Shown one piece after another: positions 27,748 to 38,860 of a DNA stretch of 64,000 bases; within the stretch, counting starts at the first letter, position 1; every line of letters begins with the position of its first letter. The notes under the pieces are model-generated. The model made no database searches. It saw only the letters and a list, made by a program, of their open reading frames with translations, and was not told the origin of the DNA. The stretch lies in contig ML978138.1 in NCBI GenBank assembly GCA_010015805.1, positions 124,001 through 188,000 on the forward strand, given 5' to 3'. The DNA comes from Rhizodiscina lignyota. Lineage: Eukaryota > Ascomycota > Dothideomycetes > Aulographales > Rhizodiscinaceae. Position numbers and translations under genes: made by a program.

Positions 27748-29916
27748 ATGGCAACAGACATGCAGGCTCCGCATCCTCAGCCTTCTCGTTATGTTCGAGT
27801 TCCAGCAAATGCATTTCCAGATCATGGCTTCATTACTCATGGCGTTCATTGGCAGGCTCCAGTCATGATGGTATGTTCGCTTTTAGCGGGAATTGGTTTT
27901 GCTATTGGGCATCATTTCTTTTATCAATCGCTCCACCACGTCCCTACTAGCGATGCCAGTGAGTACAACGAGATCTCACATATTTCCGACCCACGTTTCT
28001 AATATTCGAAAGCCTTTGAGCAGCAGGTCAATACCGCTATCGGAACTGCCTTCGCCTTCATAGTCAGGATGTTCTTTGTCCTTTCCATTTCGATGGCGTA
28101 CTGGCAGCTTTTCTGGCATGATGTGAAGGCCAAAGCAACCCAACTCTCAATCATCGATTCGGTTTCTTCAATTTTGGATAACATTTTCGAATTTATGAGT
28201 ATTCGGACTCTCAGAAAGTTTCCTTTGTTAGTATTAGTCGCTGCATTAGTATGGTAAGATGCAGGAATGCCAACACTGATGGTACACTGGCTAATTTATA
28301 TCATGAACAGGCTGATTCCGATTGCAGCCATACCTCCACCAGCGTCGCTCACAGTAGAACTATCGCCTATTCCTGGTATAGCAGTGAATGACAGTTCCAA
28401 CGCTGTCATGCCAATTCCGAACTTTGGTACGACTGAGTTTGCTCAGATCAAAACAGTCACCACCGATCCCAGATTCGACTACAATGCGTATCAAGCGCCG
28501 CGTTATGGGATCCAAAGAATCGCAACCACAGTAGCTAGTCTGGGTTCCATATTGAGTTTGTCAGCGCCAACGCCGAATTCCTCATACGCTCTGGAGTTCC
28601 TTGGTCCGGCTCTGCAGTGCGCTCCAGTCGCCGGTAGCATTCGTGACGACATTTTGAAAGACATCTCTATATTGCTGGGCTGCAACGTCACGGTAATAGG
28701 AACTGCCACCGGGTCAGGGAACAGTACCGCGGCACACCAGGGATGCGATACAGCAACGTTTTATTTCGCCTGGGCTCCAAATGCGACAGATATAGTAGGA
28801 CTGTACAACGAACATGCCACAGGCCCCGGTGGAAAATCCAACTTCTCGAATACTATTGGACAGTTCGGTTCAAAACCTGGCGAGCAGCCTACGTCGCTGT
28901 TCGTTGCCACGCAGCCTGTTACAAACGCCTTTGTCAGCTCTTCTCAGATTCTCAAGCCGTGGGATATCATAAACTGCGCTCTTCACAATGCATCTTATTC
29001 CGCAGTAGCAAATTTTACGGATGGTGTACAGGATATTCATGTAACTCGTAAACTTACCAATCCGGTTGGTTTCCAACCCATATTCGATGTCTATGGAGGC
29101 CAAACTGCGCAATCTGCAATCGTGAGCACACCGGATCCTTTCACCGGGGACCCTGCCGTTATGAAATCTGACTGAGTTCACTATGCCTACTATTCACTTA
29201 TGGACGCGCTCGGCACGATTCTCGTAGGCCAAATTGATACCTCGCTCTTTCTGGGCCCGGCAGGTACCTCTTCAGACGTTGGCGATTTGAACGTCGAGAC
29301 CATTCATACATCAGTCATGACGACTAGCTTGGTCAACTCCGACGAGCTGAATCCCATTTTCGAATTTTTGGAGACCTGTACCAATGGCCGGAGCTCATGT
29401 CCATACTATGAAACGAACGGTTCTCTGGGCATTACGCCGCCAGCGACTCAGGCTCCTCTGTCCCAGGCAATCGAGCAGCTCTTCCAAAACATTACTGTGT
29501 CTCTTCTCAGCAACAGCCGTTTCCTTACACCTCCCGCTTCTTCCCCACCCACTACCATCACCATGTTCTTCCCCCAGAATTGGTACGTCTACACTTGGTG
29601 GCGCCTCGTTGCACCGTACGCTGTTGCACTACTATTCAACCTGATCGGCTGCGCACTTGGGCTCCGGGCACTGCATGAGAGTCGTGCGTCTTACTCGCAG
29701 CGCTTTTCCACTGTGCTGCGTGTGGCAAGGAGCGCAAGGCTGGACGGTGAATATCCATCCCAGGAAGAACGGGAACGAGCGAAAGCTACAGGGAAAGTAG
29801 GAGCGGACCCACTGCCCAAAGAAATGGAGAATGCGGAAGTGTGGCTTGACGAGAATATGGAAACGGAAGAGGTTGGTTTTAACGTCATTAATGTCAAGCG
29901 TAGATCGAGCAACTGA
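27748..29916 (+). CDS. Multi-pass fungal membrane protein with an in-frame TGA
   Basis: Belongs to a large uncharacterised fungal family often labelled formylmethionine deformylase-like in databases; that name is not functional evidence. Exons 27748-27958, 28013-28253 and 28311-29916 (introns 54 and 57 bp) form one frame with a TGA at 29173-29175. The same frame continues for 247 codons after it. Membrane segments: APVMMVCSLLAGIGFAIG near residue 38, IGTAFAFIVRMFFVLSISMA near 80, LLVLVAALVWLIPIAA across the second intron, and a last one near the C-terminus (VAPYAVALLFNLIGCALGL). Between the third and fourth lies a large loop with several Asn-X-Ser/Thr sites, so it probably faces outside. The TGA may be a true nonsense change, or may lie in a 108-bp intron (29069-29176, a multiple of three) with a weak GTTTCC donor. 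Confidence 0.72.
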
Positions 29917-29986
29917 TAAGTCGCCTCCATGGTGACAAAATGGAGTACGTCGCTATCGCATTTACTATCAGCAATTATCTGTACAT

Positions 29987-30901
29987 TCAGGCGTCCACAA
30001 ACTCGAACAGCGTCTTCCAGAATTCCTCGGTAGCTTCGTGCCACGGCATATGCCCCGAATTCTTCATCACCACGAGCTTACTTCCCGAGATAAGCTCATG
30101 AATCTTGTTGGCCCAGAGCTCTGTGCAAACAGGATCTTCATCACACAGCACAATCAACGTCTTAGCCTTCACGGCGCCCAAATCCGGCATCGGGGTAGCA
30201 TCGTCAATCTTCTTCTGCGACTTCCACGCCCACAAAGACACATTGCCATTCGCAACATTCTCCTTCCACTCCTTCGATGCGGCGCATTCCGGATCCGCAA
30301 AGTAAAACGGCATCAGCTGCGCCAGTCCAGCTGTGAGTTCTGCGTCAGTCGTCGCGGCGTACGCCTTCGCCATTCCTGGAATGGCCTCTTTGTACACTGG
30401 ATGGTCTTTGCGCGCTTCCAAGAACTTCTTTCGAACATCGTCGCTCGTCGTAAAACCAATGAGCTGAGCGCAGAGCAGCAAAAGCTTCTCCACGCGCGTC
30501 GGATACTTAACTGCGTACGCCTGGACGACCGCCGCGCCGTTAGAATGCCCCATGAGAGTCATCTTCTCTAGTTTCAAAAAGATTCGGAGAGCCTCGAGGT
30601 CCTCCGCCATCGTTGCGGAGCCCATTTTCGATGCATCGGGGATGGCGGATGGTGGTGTTCCTCGTGAGTTAATGGCGAGAAAGGTGTACTTCTCAGTTAA
30701 GGGAGTGAAGTATTTCTTCAGATACTCATATCCTACACCCCATCCTGGAGAGTGTGCGATTACCAGAGGGCCGGATCCAGATATCCAACACACCAGTTCA
30801 ACGCCTTCATACCCCTTGAACTTGTGCTCTTGGGGAGGTATTCTTGTGCCAGAGATGGCTTTTTGGACGAGTTCAGGCCCGAATTCTTCTGTGGCAGACA
30901 T
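29987..30901 (-). CDS. Alpha/beta hydrolase, 304 aa
   Basis: Single-exon cytosolic hydrolase; the ATG at 30901 is chosen, since the frame upstream to 30997 has no homologous feel. The oxyanion region is HSPGWGVGYE, with HSPGWG in the place of the HGxxG of relatives. The nucleophile elbow is GHSNGA with Ser120, the acid region is VLCDEDPVCTE, and the catalytic His is in NSGHMPWHE near the C-terminus. The length and the cap segment match small fungal hydrolases of the proline iminopeptidase/epoxide-hydrolase-like group. Substrate unknown. It converges with the membrane-protein gene, with 70 bp between the stops. Confidence 0.88.
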   Translation of the reverse strand: MSATEEFGPELVQKAISGTRIPPQEHKFKGYEGVELVCWISGSGPLVIAHSPGWGVGYEYLKKYFTPLTEKYTFLAINSRGTPPSAIPDASKMGSATMAEDLEALRIFLKLEKMTLMGHSNGAAVVQAYAVKYPTRVEKLLLLCAQLIGFTTSDDVRKKFLEARKDHPVYKEAIPGMAKAYAATTDAELTAGLAQLMPFYFADPECAASKEWKENVANGNVSLWAWKSQKKIDDATPMPDLGAVKAKTLIVLCDEDPVCTELWANKIHELISGSKLVVMKNSGHMPWHEATEEFWKTLFEFVDA

Positions 30902-31589
30902 ATTGAAGAGATATTCCGTACTCCTTAAATTTTTTGAAACGAAATTGTAGTAAATGAGCGGTAAACCATCAGTCTTACCTTTGTATACCAAGGCCAAGCG
31001 CCAAGGGAGCAGATCTTATGAGCCTCCTCACCCCCAATTGAGAAGGACCGGAGATAAATCTCGTTTAATTATACGCAAATCGGTCTTAAACTTTTTCTTG
31101 AAGCATCCGAAACCCACACATTTCAGGGTCTGAGGAATGCTATTTGATGCGTATGCGGGCGCCGGTCGGAAACATGGTTGATGCTTATCCTCCGGCCGCT
31201 TTTCCAGATTCCCAATCCGGTTGCAGTGTCAGCATTGGAAATACTGCAAAATGACCTCGTAAAGATGCCGTGGAATAGACGATTGCAGTGAGCAAAGCCT
31301 CAAAGTGATATCAAAAAATGCTGCAAGAGGAAATGGTTGGACGACCTTCCCACGGAGATCAGCGGTACTCCGTAGATGTAGTTCGAAGAGAAAAGTGAGA
31401 CACGAGAAAGGAACATTGAACACCAATTGCAATGTAGCGATCTTAATGATCTATGATTGAGTGTTTTTACTAGACTCTCTCTTTATCGGACTTTTCCCAC
31501 GCGAATCTGTAATCGCACAGACCGCGGTCCAATGATATCTCGCAAGCCACAAACACCATTCGCTATGCAATAAGAGCCGAAAAGGCCGG
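30902..31589. other. Intergenic, about 690 bp
   Basis: Upstream of the alpha/beta hydrolase and downstream of TFIIE-alpha, both on the minus strand. No gene or repeat was recognised. Confidence 0.5.
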
Positions 31590-33092
31590 TCACATGACAT
31601 TCTCAAACTCGTCGTCATCTTCATCTGACTCTTCTCCAGCCTTGCTGTCGGGCGCTGCCGGTTGCTGAAGATCCTTTCCTTCCACCTTCACATTCATAGC
31701 AGGATTTGCGTTGTTCTCTAGCCTCGGTTTCTTAGACGCTGGGGAATCGCCGTTCGTTTCAGAAAGAGGTCTCTTTGTACTATTTGCAGTTGGCACATCC
31801 TCGAACTCGTCGTCGTCCTCGTCAGACTCCTTCGGTGTGTCGGTTGCCGCGGCGGTTTGAGCGATGTTGGTCTTTGGCAGAGATGGGACATTCCCGCCGA
31901 AGTTGCCATCTTGCTGTTCTTCCTTCACATTTGCCGCTTTCTGTGCTGGCGGTGGCGTCGATACGGCGCCGTTTGTGTTCTCTACTTTGACTAGAGGCGT
32001 GCCGTTAGCTCCGGTAATTGCAACGTCCTCAAACTCATCATCATCATCCTCTTCGTCTTCTTCGTCCTCCTCTTCTTGTTGCTTCCTTTCCTTCTCTAAC
32101 CTTTCTTTCTCAAGCATCGCATAGAATATGTCCATCTGTTCAGAGTCTTCGACCTTCTTCTCCTCCTTCTCCTCCCCATTCACAGCAACTGGTGCAGCAA
32201 CACGACTAGCAGCACCATCAGCTTTGTTCTTGATGAATTCACCAGTGACCGTGCTGCGCTCGTGCCATTCTGGTAGTTGGTTTTGTGCCGCAATCTTCTG
32301 TCTCCGCTCTGCTTCTTCGGCTGCCTTCGCTGCTGTGCTCTCCGACTCCGATGTGATAGAGACCCTGATCTCCTCTGGCCCAGTAGCTTGACCTTTTACA
32401 GCCGTGGGTCTCGACACCTGTGAAGGAGCGACTTGTACTTTGGGTGCAGGATTGAGTTCGCTTCTCGGCATCGGTCGCGCATTTGCCAGGGCTTGTTCAC
32501 CAGTTGACTCCGGTACAGTGACATCGTCAATTTTCTGCAGAAGGTTGAGGATAGGGCCAAACTGCTTGTTGAAGAGGGCTGTGGTGTCATCCTGCTCGAC
32601 AATTTCGTCGCCGAGCTCTGAGAGAGTGTTGCCACACTTTCTGCAAAGGAACCGGCCGTCTTGGTCGGTGAGATCCAAAACTTCCATCATTGTGTATTGT
32701 GACTTGCATCGCATACAATGCCATTCTTTCTTCTCTTCCTGCCCGGTGGATGAGGACGCCGCCTTGATCTTCTCGTGGATGACATGGACTTTCCACTTGA
32801 TGGAATCGATGGCACGTCGATAATCGATGTAATAGTAGTCTCGGGCTTGGGGTTTTGTAGCGCCGTCGCGTGTCTCTTGACGAGTATAGACTGAGACAAG
32901 GCCGCCTTCTCTAAGCTTCCCGATCAGCCGTTGGATGATCTTGTTTGAATTCGATGGGCTAAGGAGCATCGCGATGGATAAGTCGGCCGATGAGAGAGCT
33001 GAATGCATAACCAACGCATCGACGACAATAACATGTTCGGTGTCGTAGAAGGCGCGGGCGACGGTGCGCACGAGGACTTTCGCTAACTCCAT
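31590..33092 (-). CDS. tfa1: Transcription initiation factor TFIIE subunit alpha
   Basis: Large subunit of TFIIE, which brings TFIIH to the RNA polymerase II initiation complex. The ATG at 33092 gives 500 residues; the open frame upstream to 33281 is leader. The N-terminal extended winged-helix domain covers residues 1-115. The zinc ribbon uses Cys126, Cys129, Cys150 and Cys153 (HCMRC and LCRKC). The rest is a long Ala/Glu/Lys-rich region with acidic tracts. Three acidic clusters end in FEDV (residues 354-357), FEDV (430-433) and FENV (496-499), the last at the very C-terminus. A KKPR basic patch lies between the second and third. Human TFIIE-alpha binds the p62 PH domain of TFIIH through an acidic string with Phe387 and Val390, so these look like three copies of that site. 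Confidence 0.95.
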   Translation of the reverse strand: MELAKVLVRTVARAFYDTEHVIVVDALVMHSALSSADLSIAMLLSPSNSNKIIQRLIGKLREGGLVSVYTRQETRDGATKPQARDYYYIDYRRAIDSIKWKVHVIHEKIKAASSSTGQEEKKEWHCMRCKSQYTMMEVLDLTDQDGRFLCRKCGNTLSELGDEIVEQDDTTALFNKQFGPILNLLQKIDDVTVPESTGEQALANARPMPRSELNPAPKVQVAPSQVSRPTAVKGQATGPEEIRVSITSESESTAAKAAEEAERRQKIAAQNQLPEWHERSTVTGEFIKNKADGAASRVAAPVAVNGEEKEEKKVEDSEQMDIFYAMLEKERLEKERKQQEEEDEEDEEDDDDEFEDVAITGANGTPLVKVENTNGAVSTPPPAQKAANVKEEQQDGNFGGNVPSLPKTNIAQTAAATDTPKESDEDDDEFEDVPTANSTKRPLSETNGDSPASKKPRLENNANPAMNVKVEGKDLQQPAAPDSKAGEESDEDDDEFENVM

Positions 33093-33477
33093 GGTAAGTG
33101 TATTATGTGAATTGAATGGGAGATGGGCTACTTTCGTAACTTGAAATCTGGAAGTTTTGTCTCCATTTCTGTGTCGGAGGGCAGAGAGACTTAAATACTG
33201 GAACAGTTGAGAAGTTGATGCGCCGTTTAAAGTACTTGTTGATGGACAAGAAAGTGAACAATCGCGACGCTCGTTAATCAAAGGCCAGGCGGGCGGCTCC
33301 CTCTAGCGGCATTCGCCGTTGAGCCTTATGGTAGCTACCCCTGCTAGCTCCGGCAGTAAGCGAGTCGCAAATCAACCTTTTCATCTCGAGTCTTCGACCG
33401 CGAGAAGCTTCGACTTCAATGCCCTGCAGAGCCTCGTTTGGAGGCTGGACTTCTGCGACAAGAACACTATCAGCCCA
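33093..33477. promoter_or_regulatory. Bidirectional promoter of TFIIE-alpha and PUS1
   Basis: A 385-bp region separates two divergent housekeeping genes. No TATA box is evident in either direction, as expected for such genes. An in-frame upstream ATG at 33328 could extend the PUS1 protein and shorten the region to 235 bp. Confidence 0.5.
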
Positions 33478-35607
33478 ATGGAGAACGGCGGCCAGGGCAA
33501 CAAGAGGGGCGGCCATAGCGGCGGCGGGAAGCCAAAGCAGAGGGGCAAGCACTTCGGTCCTAGTGGACGCCAGAATCACGGCAGAGGAAATAAGAGGAAG
33601 GATATGGGCCGTCAGGAATATTTGTATGTTGAATCTTTCATTTATTGCCTTCGAAATGCAGATTCATTTGGTGTTACTCGTTCTCTTCAACTACGAAAAC
33701 CATCTAATTAATGCAGTCGCAATCTCCCAGACAAACGTGAGCGCAACGCCGAAGGGAATAAGCGACGTAAGCTCGAAGGTGGCTCTCATGAGGCCAGCGA
33801 ACCCTCTGGTCAATTCACCAAAGAAGAAATCGAAGCCGAGGACCGAAGACCGAAGCGTAAAGTTGCAGTGATGATTGGGTACTCTGGCTCCGGCTACAAG
33901 GGAATGCAAATAATTCCAGATCAGAAGACGATCGAAGGTGATCTGTTTCAGGCATTTATTGCCGCAGGTGCCATATCCAAGGCCAATGCTGCCGATCCCA
34001 AGAAGTCGTCTCTGGTGCGATGTGCGAGAACGGACAAGGGAGTGCACGCAGCTGGCAATGTCGTATCGTTGAAATTGATCATCGAAGATGAGGATGTCGT
34101 GCAGAAGATCAATTCACACTTGCCTGGACAAATCCGGGTATGGGGAATTGAGCGGACGATTGGCAGCTTCAGCTGTTACCAGGCCTGCGATTCGCGATGG
34201 TACGAATACCTGATACCGACACATTGCTTCCTACCTCCTCATCCGAGCAGCTATCTGGGGAAGAGAGTTGCTGAACTAGCGCAAGAATCAGGTGATATGG
34301 AAGGATATCAAGAGCGCCAAAAAGACGTTCAGGGATGGTGGGCGGAGGCCGAGCAGAAATACATCAAGCCCGTCTTAGACGACATCGATCAAGACCTAAG
34401 GGAAAAGGTAGAACAGGCCATGTATCGAACTGAGTCTGCTGAAGTAGAGGTGGCTGAACAGGTCTGGGACGAAAGTGATGGGGAGAACGACGAAGAGGAA
34501 GATGCGCATGCTCCCCACGCAACAGAGAAACCCGCTGGATCCGAATCTCTTGAAGACACTAAAGCGGACACCATACCAGAACCCACTACAACCGATCCTA
34601 GCGATTTACCATCTCCAGAAAGTAATGAGATAGCTAAAGAGAAGCCTGCAACCAATGAGAGTGCAACCATTTTTCAGGATGAGGCTGCCGGCGCATCTGG
34701 GAATGTAACCGCAGATGACAACCGCGAGTTCCGAATAAAGCTAGATGCGGCGATCAAGCGCGTGAAAGCTGCCTACATCGCGGCCAAAGAATCATATCGC
34801 CTCTCACCTGAACGTCTCTCGAAAGTCAATGACACCCTTTCCAAGTACCGCGGCACATTCAACTTCCACAATTATACCGTTCGAAAGGCACCAAACGATC
34901 CAAGTGCGAAAAGACACATCAAGTCCTTCATTTCCACTACGTCTCCATCCAGTAAATCTGAGACTGGCACCTTCGAGATTGGAGGGACCGAGTGGTTGAG
35001 CATAAAAGTGCACGGACAAAGCTTCATGATGCATCAGATTCGTAAGATGGTGGGTATGGCGGCGCTCGTAGTCCGCTGCGGCTGCCCACCCGAGCGAATC
35101 ACCGAAACTCTGGATAGCGATGTTATTATTGCAATCCCCAAGGCACCTGGATTGGGTCTACTCCTTGAGCGGCCAGTATTCGACACGTACAATAGCCAGA
35201 GAGCTGCCAAGTTTGAACGCGAACCGATCACGTTTGACAAGTATGAGAAGGAAATGGGCGAATTCAAAGAGCGTGAGATTTATCAGAGGATCTATGGTGA
35301 AGAGGACAAGGATCATGTTTTCCACACGTTCTTCTCTCAGATTGACAACTTCAAGAATCCAGCCTTCTTGTACTTGTCATCGAAGGGATTCGACGCTGTG
35401 CCTCGTGGCGCGCGGGAGGTGACGAAGAAGCCGGTGGAGAGAGGAAACAGGAACATCTTCAGGAAGAGGGTCGAGAAAGGAAAGCATCGTTCCGTGTCGC
35501 CGTCACTTCAAAGCGGTAATGTGCCCGAAAGCGGAGAGCCTGCGGGTGAGAAAGAAGGACGAGTTCGAGATGACGATCAATCGGGAGTGCGCGAAGACGC
35601 TAAGTGA
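33478..35607 (+). CDS. pus1: tRNA pseudouridine synthase 1 (TruA family)
   Basis: Converts uridines to pseudouridine in tRNA and some other RNAs, mainly in the nucleus. Exons 33478-33623 and 33717-35607 (intron 93 bp) give 678 residues. The N-terminus is Gly/Arg/Lys-rich (GGQGNKRGG) and basic. The TruA domain begins with KVAVMIGYSGSGYKGMQ near residue 98 and the catalytic Asp155 lies in RCARTDKGVHAAG. YNFHN-type (FNFHNYT) and MHQIRKMVGM motifs of the second half are intact. An acidic, Ser/Thr/Glu-rich insertion lies near residues 295-380, between the two halves of the fold. The C-terminal 70 residues are basic. The alternative ATG at 33328 adds 50 residues of uncertain meaning. Confidence 0.94.
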
Positions 35608-35783
35608 CAGCGTTAATAAATATTTGAAGAATCCCTACAAGGGATCTACCTGGTTGTCCTGATGGATTCTCTCGTGCGGTGTTGCAAGTGAAGTGAGTCG
35701 GCGTGTGACTCTGGCGGGAAGAGCAGCGCGTCAAGTGAGAACAACAACGCCAAGACCTGTGGCGTCAAAAACACCCAACTTCT

Positions 35784-35791
35784 TATATATA
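35784..35791 (+). promoter_or_regulatory. TATA-like element of the 2EXR gene
   Basis: TATATATA 57 bp upstream of the ATG at 35848. Confidence 0.4.
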
Positions 35792-35847
35792 CTTCTTTTC
35801 CTTCGTGTTCTCCCACTCTTTGTCCTTCAGCTTTCTTCACAAGCGCC

Positions 35848-36831
35848 ATGGATACCAACACTGAGGCCCGCCCTTCGCTCTTGACGCTTCCACTCGATAT
35901 TCGCAATGCTATTTACGAAAGAACATGCTATCGCAGCTCTCGCCGCAGTCCCAGAGACTGGATTTGGGGAAACCTCGCATGGAATCTTCTTGTTGAAGTC
36001 AGTGCTTCATTTCCCAAGTTCTGAACATCACAAAGCCTCGAAAGTTTTCAAACCCCCCTTTGCAACTGACTCCTCTGAATATCTACTCCTCTTATTCGAA
36101 ACGTCTTACTAAATTAGTTAAATATCAAGCCGCACAATGGTGCACCGACCGGAGCAATAGGCCAGCAGGTCAGCCGCGCCGTCGCCTCGTCTCCGCGCGA
36201 CGTTCCGAAGAAGGCTCTCAAGATCCTTTCCGGCTTCGCCGTCTTCAAAGGCCTTCCAGACCTCGTTCTGCTGCAAGTCAACGGTCAGATCCGACAAGAG
36301 GTGTTGCAGTTCATTTCTGAGAAGACAACGATCATCATGTTCTCCTCGGACATCAAGCCCAATCAAGCCGATATGAGCAACATCCGCATCCCGCCGCTCT
36401 TCCGCACCCTCCTCACAACCCCGACTATCCTCGACATTCGCAGCGACCGCACGGTGTCATATGAGCAGTACACCTCCGCCTACTTCGGACCGAAGGACGA
36501 GATGCTGCTTCTCCTACCAGAGTACACGCACAACACGAAGCTCATCTCGCTGAGATTCTACCTCCCAGAGAAGTTAGACTACCGTGTTAAGGAAAAGGCC
36601 AGGCAGTACGATGACTATCCGGGCCCACTGCAGACTCTGCAGTGGTTCTTCCAGAAGGTGAAGAGCCTGGAGCTGCTGCGTGTGGTGATGATCTCACACA
36701 ATGAGATCATCTGCGATAAGGTCTGGGCCCGCGATGGGCTTGATGTCGAGCAGGCGGCGGAGAAGATGAAGGATGTCTTTGGGGTGTACAAGGGAGAGGT
36801 GAGGAGTGTGGGCGAGATCTTCGATTCTTAG
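35848..36831 (+). CDS. 2EXR-domain (fungal F-box-like) protein
   Basis: The first exon starts at 35848 with LLTLPLDIRNAIYE, the typical opening of fungal 2EXR/F-box-like domains. The frame soon reaches a stop, and the long downstream frame (36118-36831) is opened by an acceptor ACTAAATTAG. Joining after residue 50 at 35997 with a GTCAGT donor gives a 120-bp intron and 287 residues. That donor is the least certain part. The second exon has VNGQIRQEVLQFI, the second conserved 2EXR block (VNRQIRxEAL), then a helical C-terminal half. Such proteins are abundant in Pezizomycotina and mostly uncharacterised. Short spacing to PUS1 (240 bp) gives no functional link. Confidence 0.6.
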
Positions 36832-38860
36832 GCAGGAGGGTTGGAGAGGAATGAATGAGCACGGAGTTATAACAAGCAGCAGAAACTGAATGTCAAATAC
36901 AGACTGTGACCGGCTATGCTGTGCAATCTTGATCAATACACTCTAACGTGAATTCAATCGAGACTTCAGAGATCGTCACGATTACCTTGAAGTGCAAGAA
37001 CTGCTCACGGTCACCCTTACGCGTTACAACTTGCTTGTCGGGGCCAAATTCTGTCGCCCTATAGTGTACTTGATATTACAGTGTTGCGATTGAATCTATA
37101 ACCATGCTTGAGAATATGGGCGAAAGAGAGTAAGTTATCACCAAGCGGTAAAGTCTCTACACTAAATACAGACTGCGAGCCTTTGCAAGGCCCTGAAAAC
37201 TGATAGGCTCTCAACGATTCTTCAGGGCCTTTGACCATCAAAATCACAGATTCTTAGATCATACGCTCGTCGGATCATCCGGGGCTCATTTTCACCTCTG
37301 CACATACCCACAATCGCGGCTATTAGCGTCTCCGATAATCCCAGAATGATGTTGCAGGCGCGCTTATATCGAGAATGTGACGAGTCAAAGCCTCCTTATC
37401 TGGATATTCTGCTTTTAGATAATCAATATAAGACTCGTGAGCGTCGGGCGAGGTTGGATCCCCTTGAACGGATGCAGAAGCACTGGGCATTGGGATGCTG
37501 AATGGTTTGTAATGTGGGTGATAGACAAACTTCAGTGGCTAACAGCATACAGTATCGAGCTTGCAACTCAGAAAAGTCGTTTTGTTCTTGCAATACTGAG
37601 AGGATATTGTGCTGGAATATCGGTCGTACCGTTCCAGGACGGCAGGTAGAATAGCAGAACATAGAGATAGAGTGCTCACAAAGCCAAAAGAGTAAAATGA
37701 GGACCGTGAATGAGACCGAGGAAGGTGGAGTAGCAGCGGAGCTACTCGAGCCTGGCGGTTGCAAAGAAGTTTTAGGCTTGCCTTACATGCGCCACCTTCA
37801 GCCCCGCTCTGCAACCTCCCATGCCATTGTCTATGAACAGTTACTTTAACAGTCTCCGAAAGGTTAAGAAGATGTCGACGCGACGTTCAAGGTGCGCTAG
37901 ACCATTTTTCGACATTAGTGCCCCCGCAAGTGGGTGACGAAAAGCTGAGTCGTAGCCAAAACACTCCGTATGTCGAACCGCGAGGATATATCCTCGTTAG
38001 TTAATACGGATCATATACACCAAGGCTGCTTATTTAAGATAAATACTGTCCGACGTATATTTAATCGAGCTGAAGAACAAATCCCGTTCTTACTGCAGGC
38101 CTGGCAGCAGGGGCAGTCGTATTCTGTCCCCTTCGCCCAGACACTAGACCTTTTAAGGCTTAGGATATCGATCCTGAGAGATCACCAGATCTTCTTCAAA
38201 CCAAGTCGGGTTTTGGAAAAGCTCTCGAACATATATTTGCTCTTCGTCGGGCTAGCCATGATGCGAAGCACTCGTCTGGCCTTTCATCAGATGCCCGAGG
38301 TTGATATGAGCCTCGGCTCTTTGAGCAGCTGCTTTTCCACCCCACACTTGATTGCTTCAATTTAAGGTCTCACATAAGCGATGAAGCAAATGAGGCTATT
38401 CTCAATCTGCAGCTCACTTCGCAACAATTTCCGTTCCATGGCTTGGGTCATATTACATAGCCACTCGATAGCCTAACTCATCAAGTGAAATCGTATAATG
38501 TCGGCGACCAACAGTGGAAGAGTGGATATTCGTTCGGTTGGAATCCGCCTTCAAGAAGTAAGCCTGAATGCCGATACCACCAAGTCCACGGCGAGAAGAC
38601 ATGCCGAAAGGTTCATATCACGCAGGCGGGTGGTCGGCCGCTCGCGAATGCGGACTTTGCACGCGCACCGGTCCGTAACGGCTTTGGTGTGGTCAAAGCT
38701 TTTGCATACCTCTGTCTTATTTCGGTATTTACTCTTAAGTCTTGACAGTTGAGCCACTTCTCTTTAGATATCTGTGGTTTTCTCCATTCTGAACTGGCAT
38801 CCAGCACCCGTCGTCCCTTCTTGTAGTCTTGGCGAAAGTCAAACGTGTTGGGATAGAGCA
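36832..38860. other. Gene-poor stretch, about 2 kb
   Basis: No gene was accepted. A frame at 37970-38365 (plus, 131 codons) starts with ATG and has a weak helical look, but no domain, splice continuation or neighbour supports it; it may be a gene remnant. Overlapping frames at 38485-38861 on both strands are not convincing. Base composition is mixed with AT-rich parts. Confidence 0.45.
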
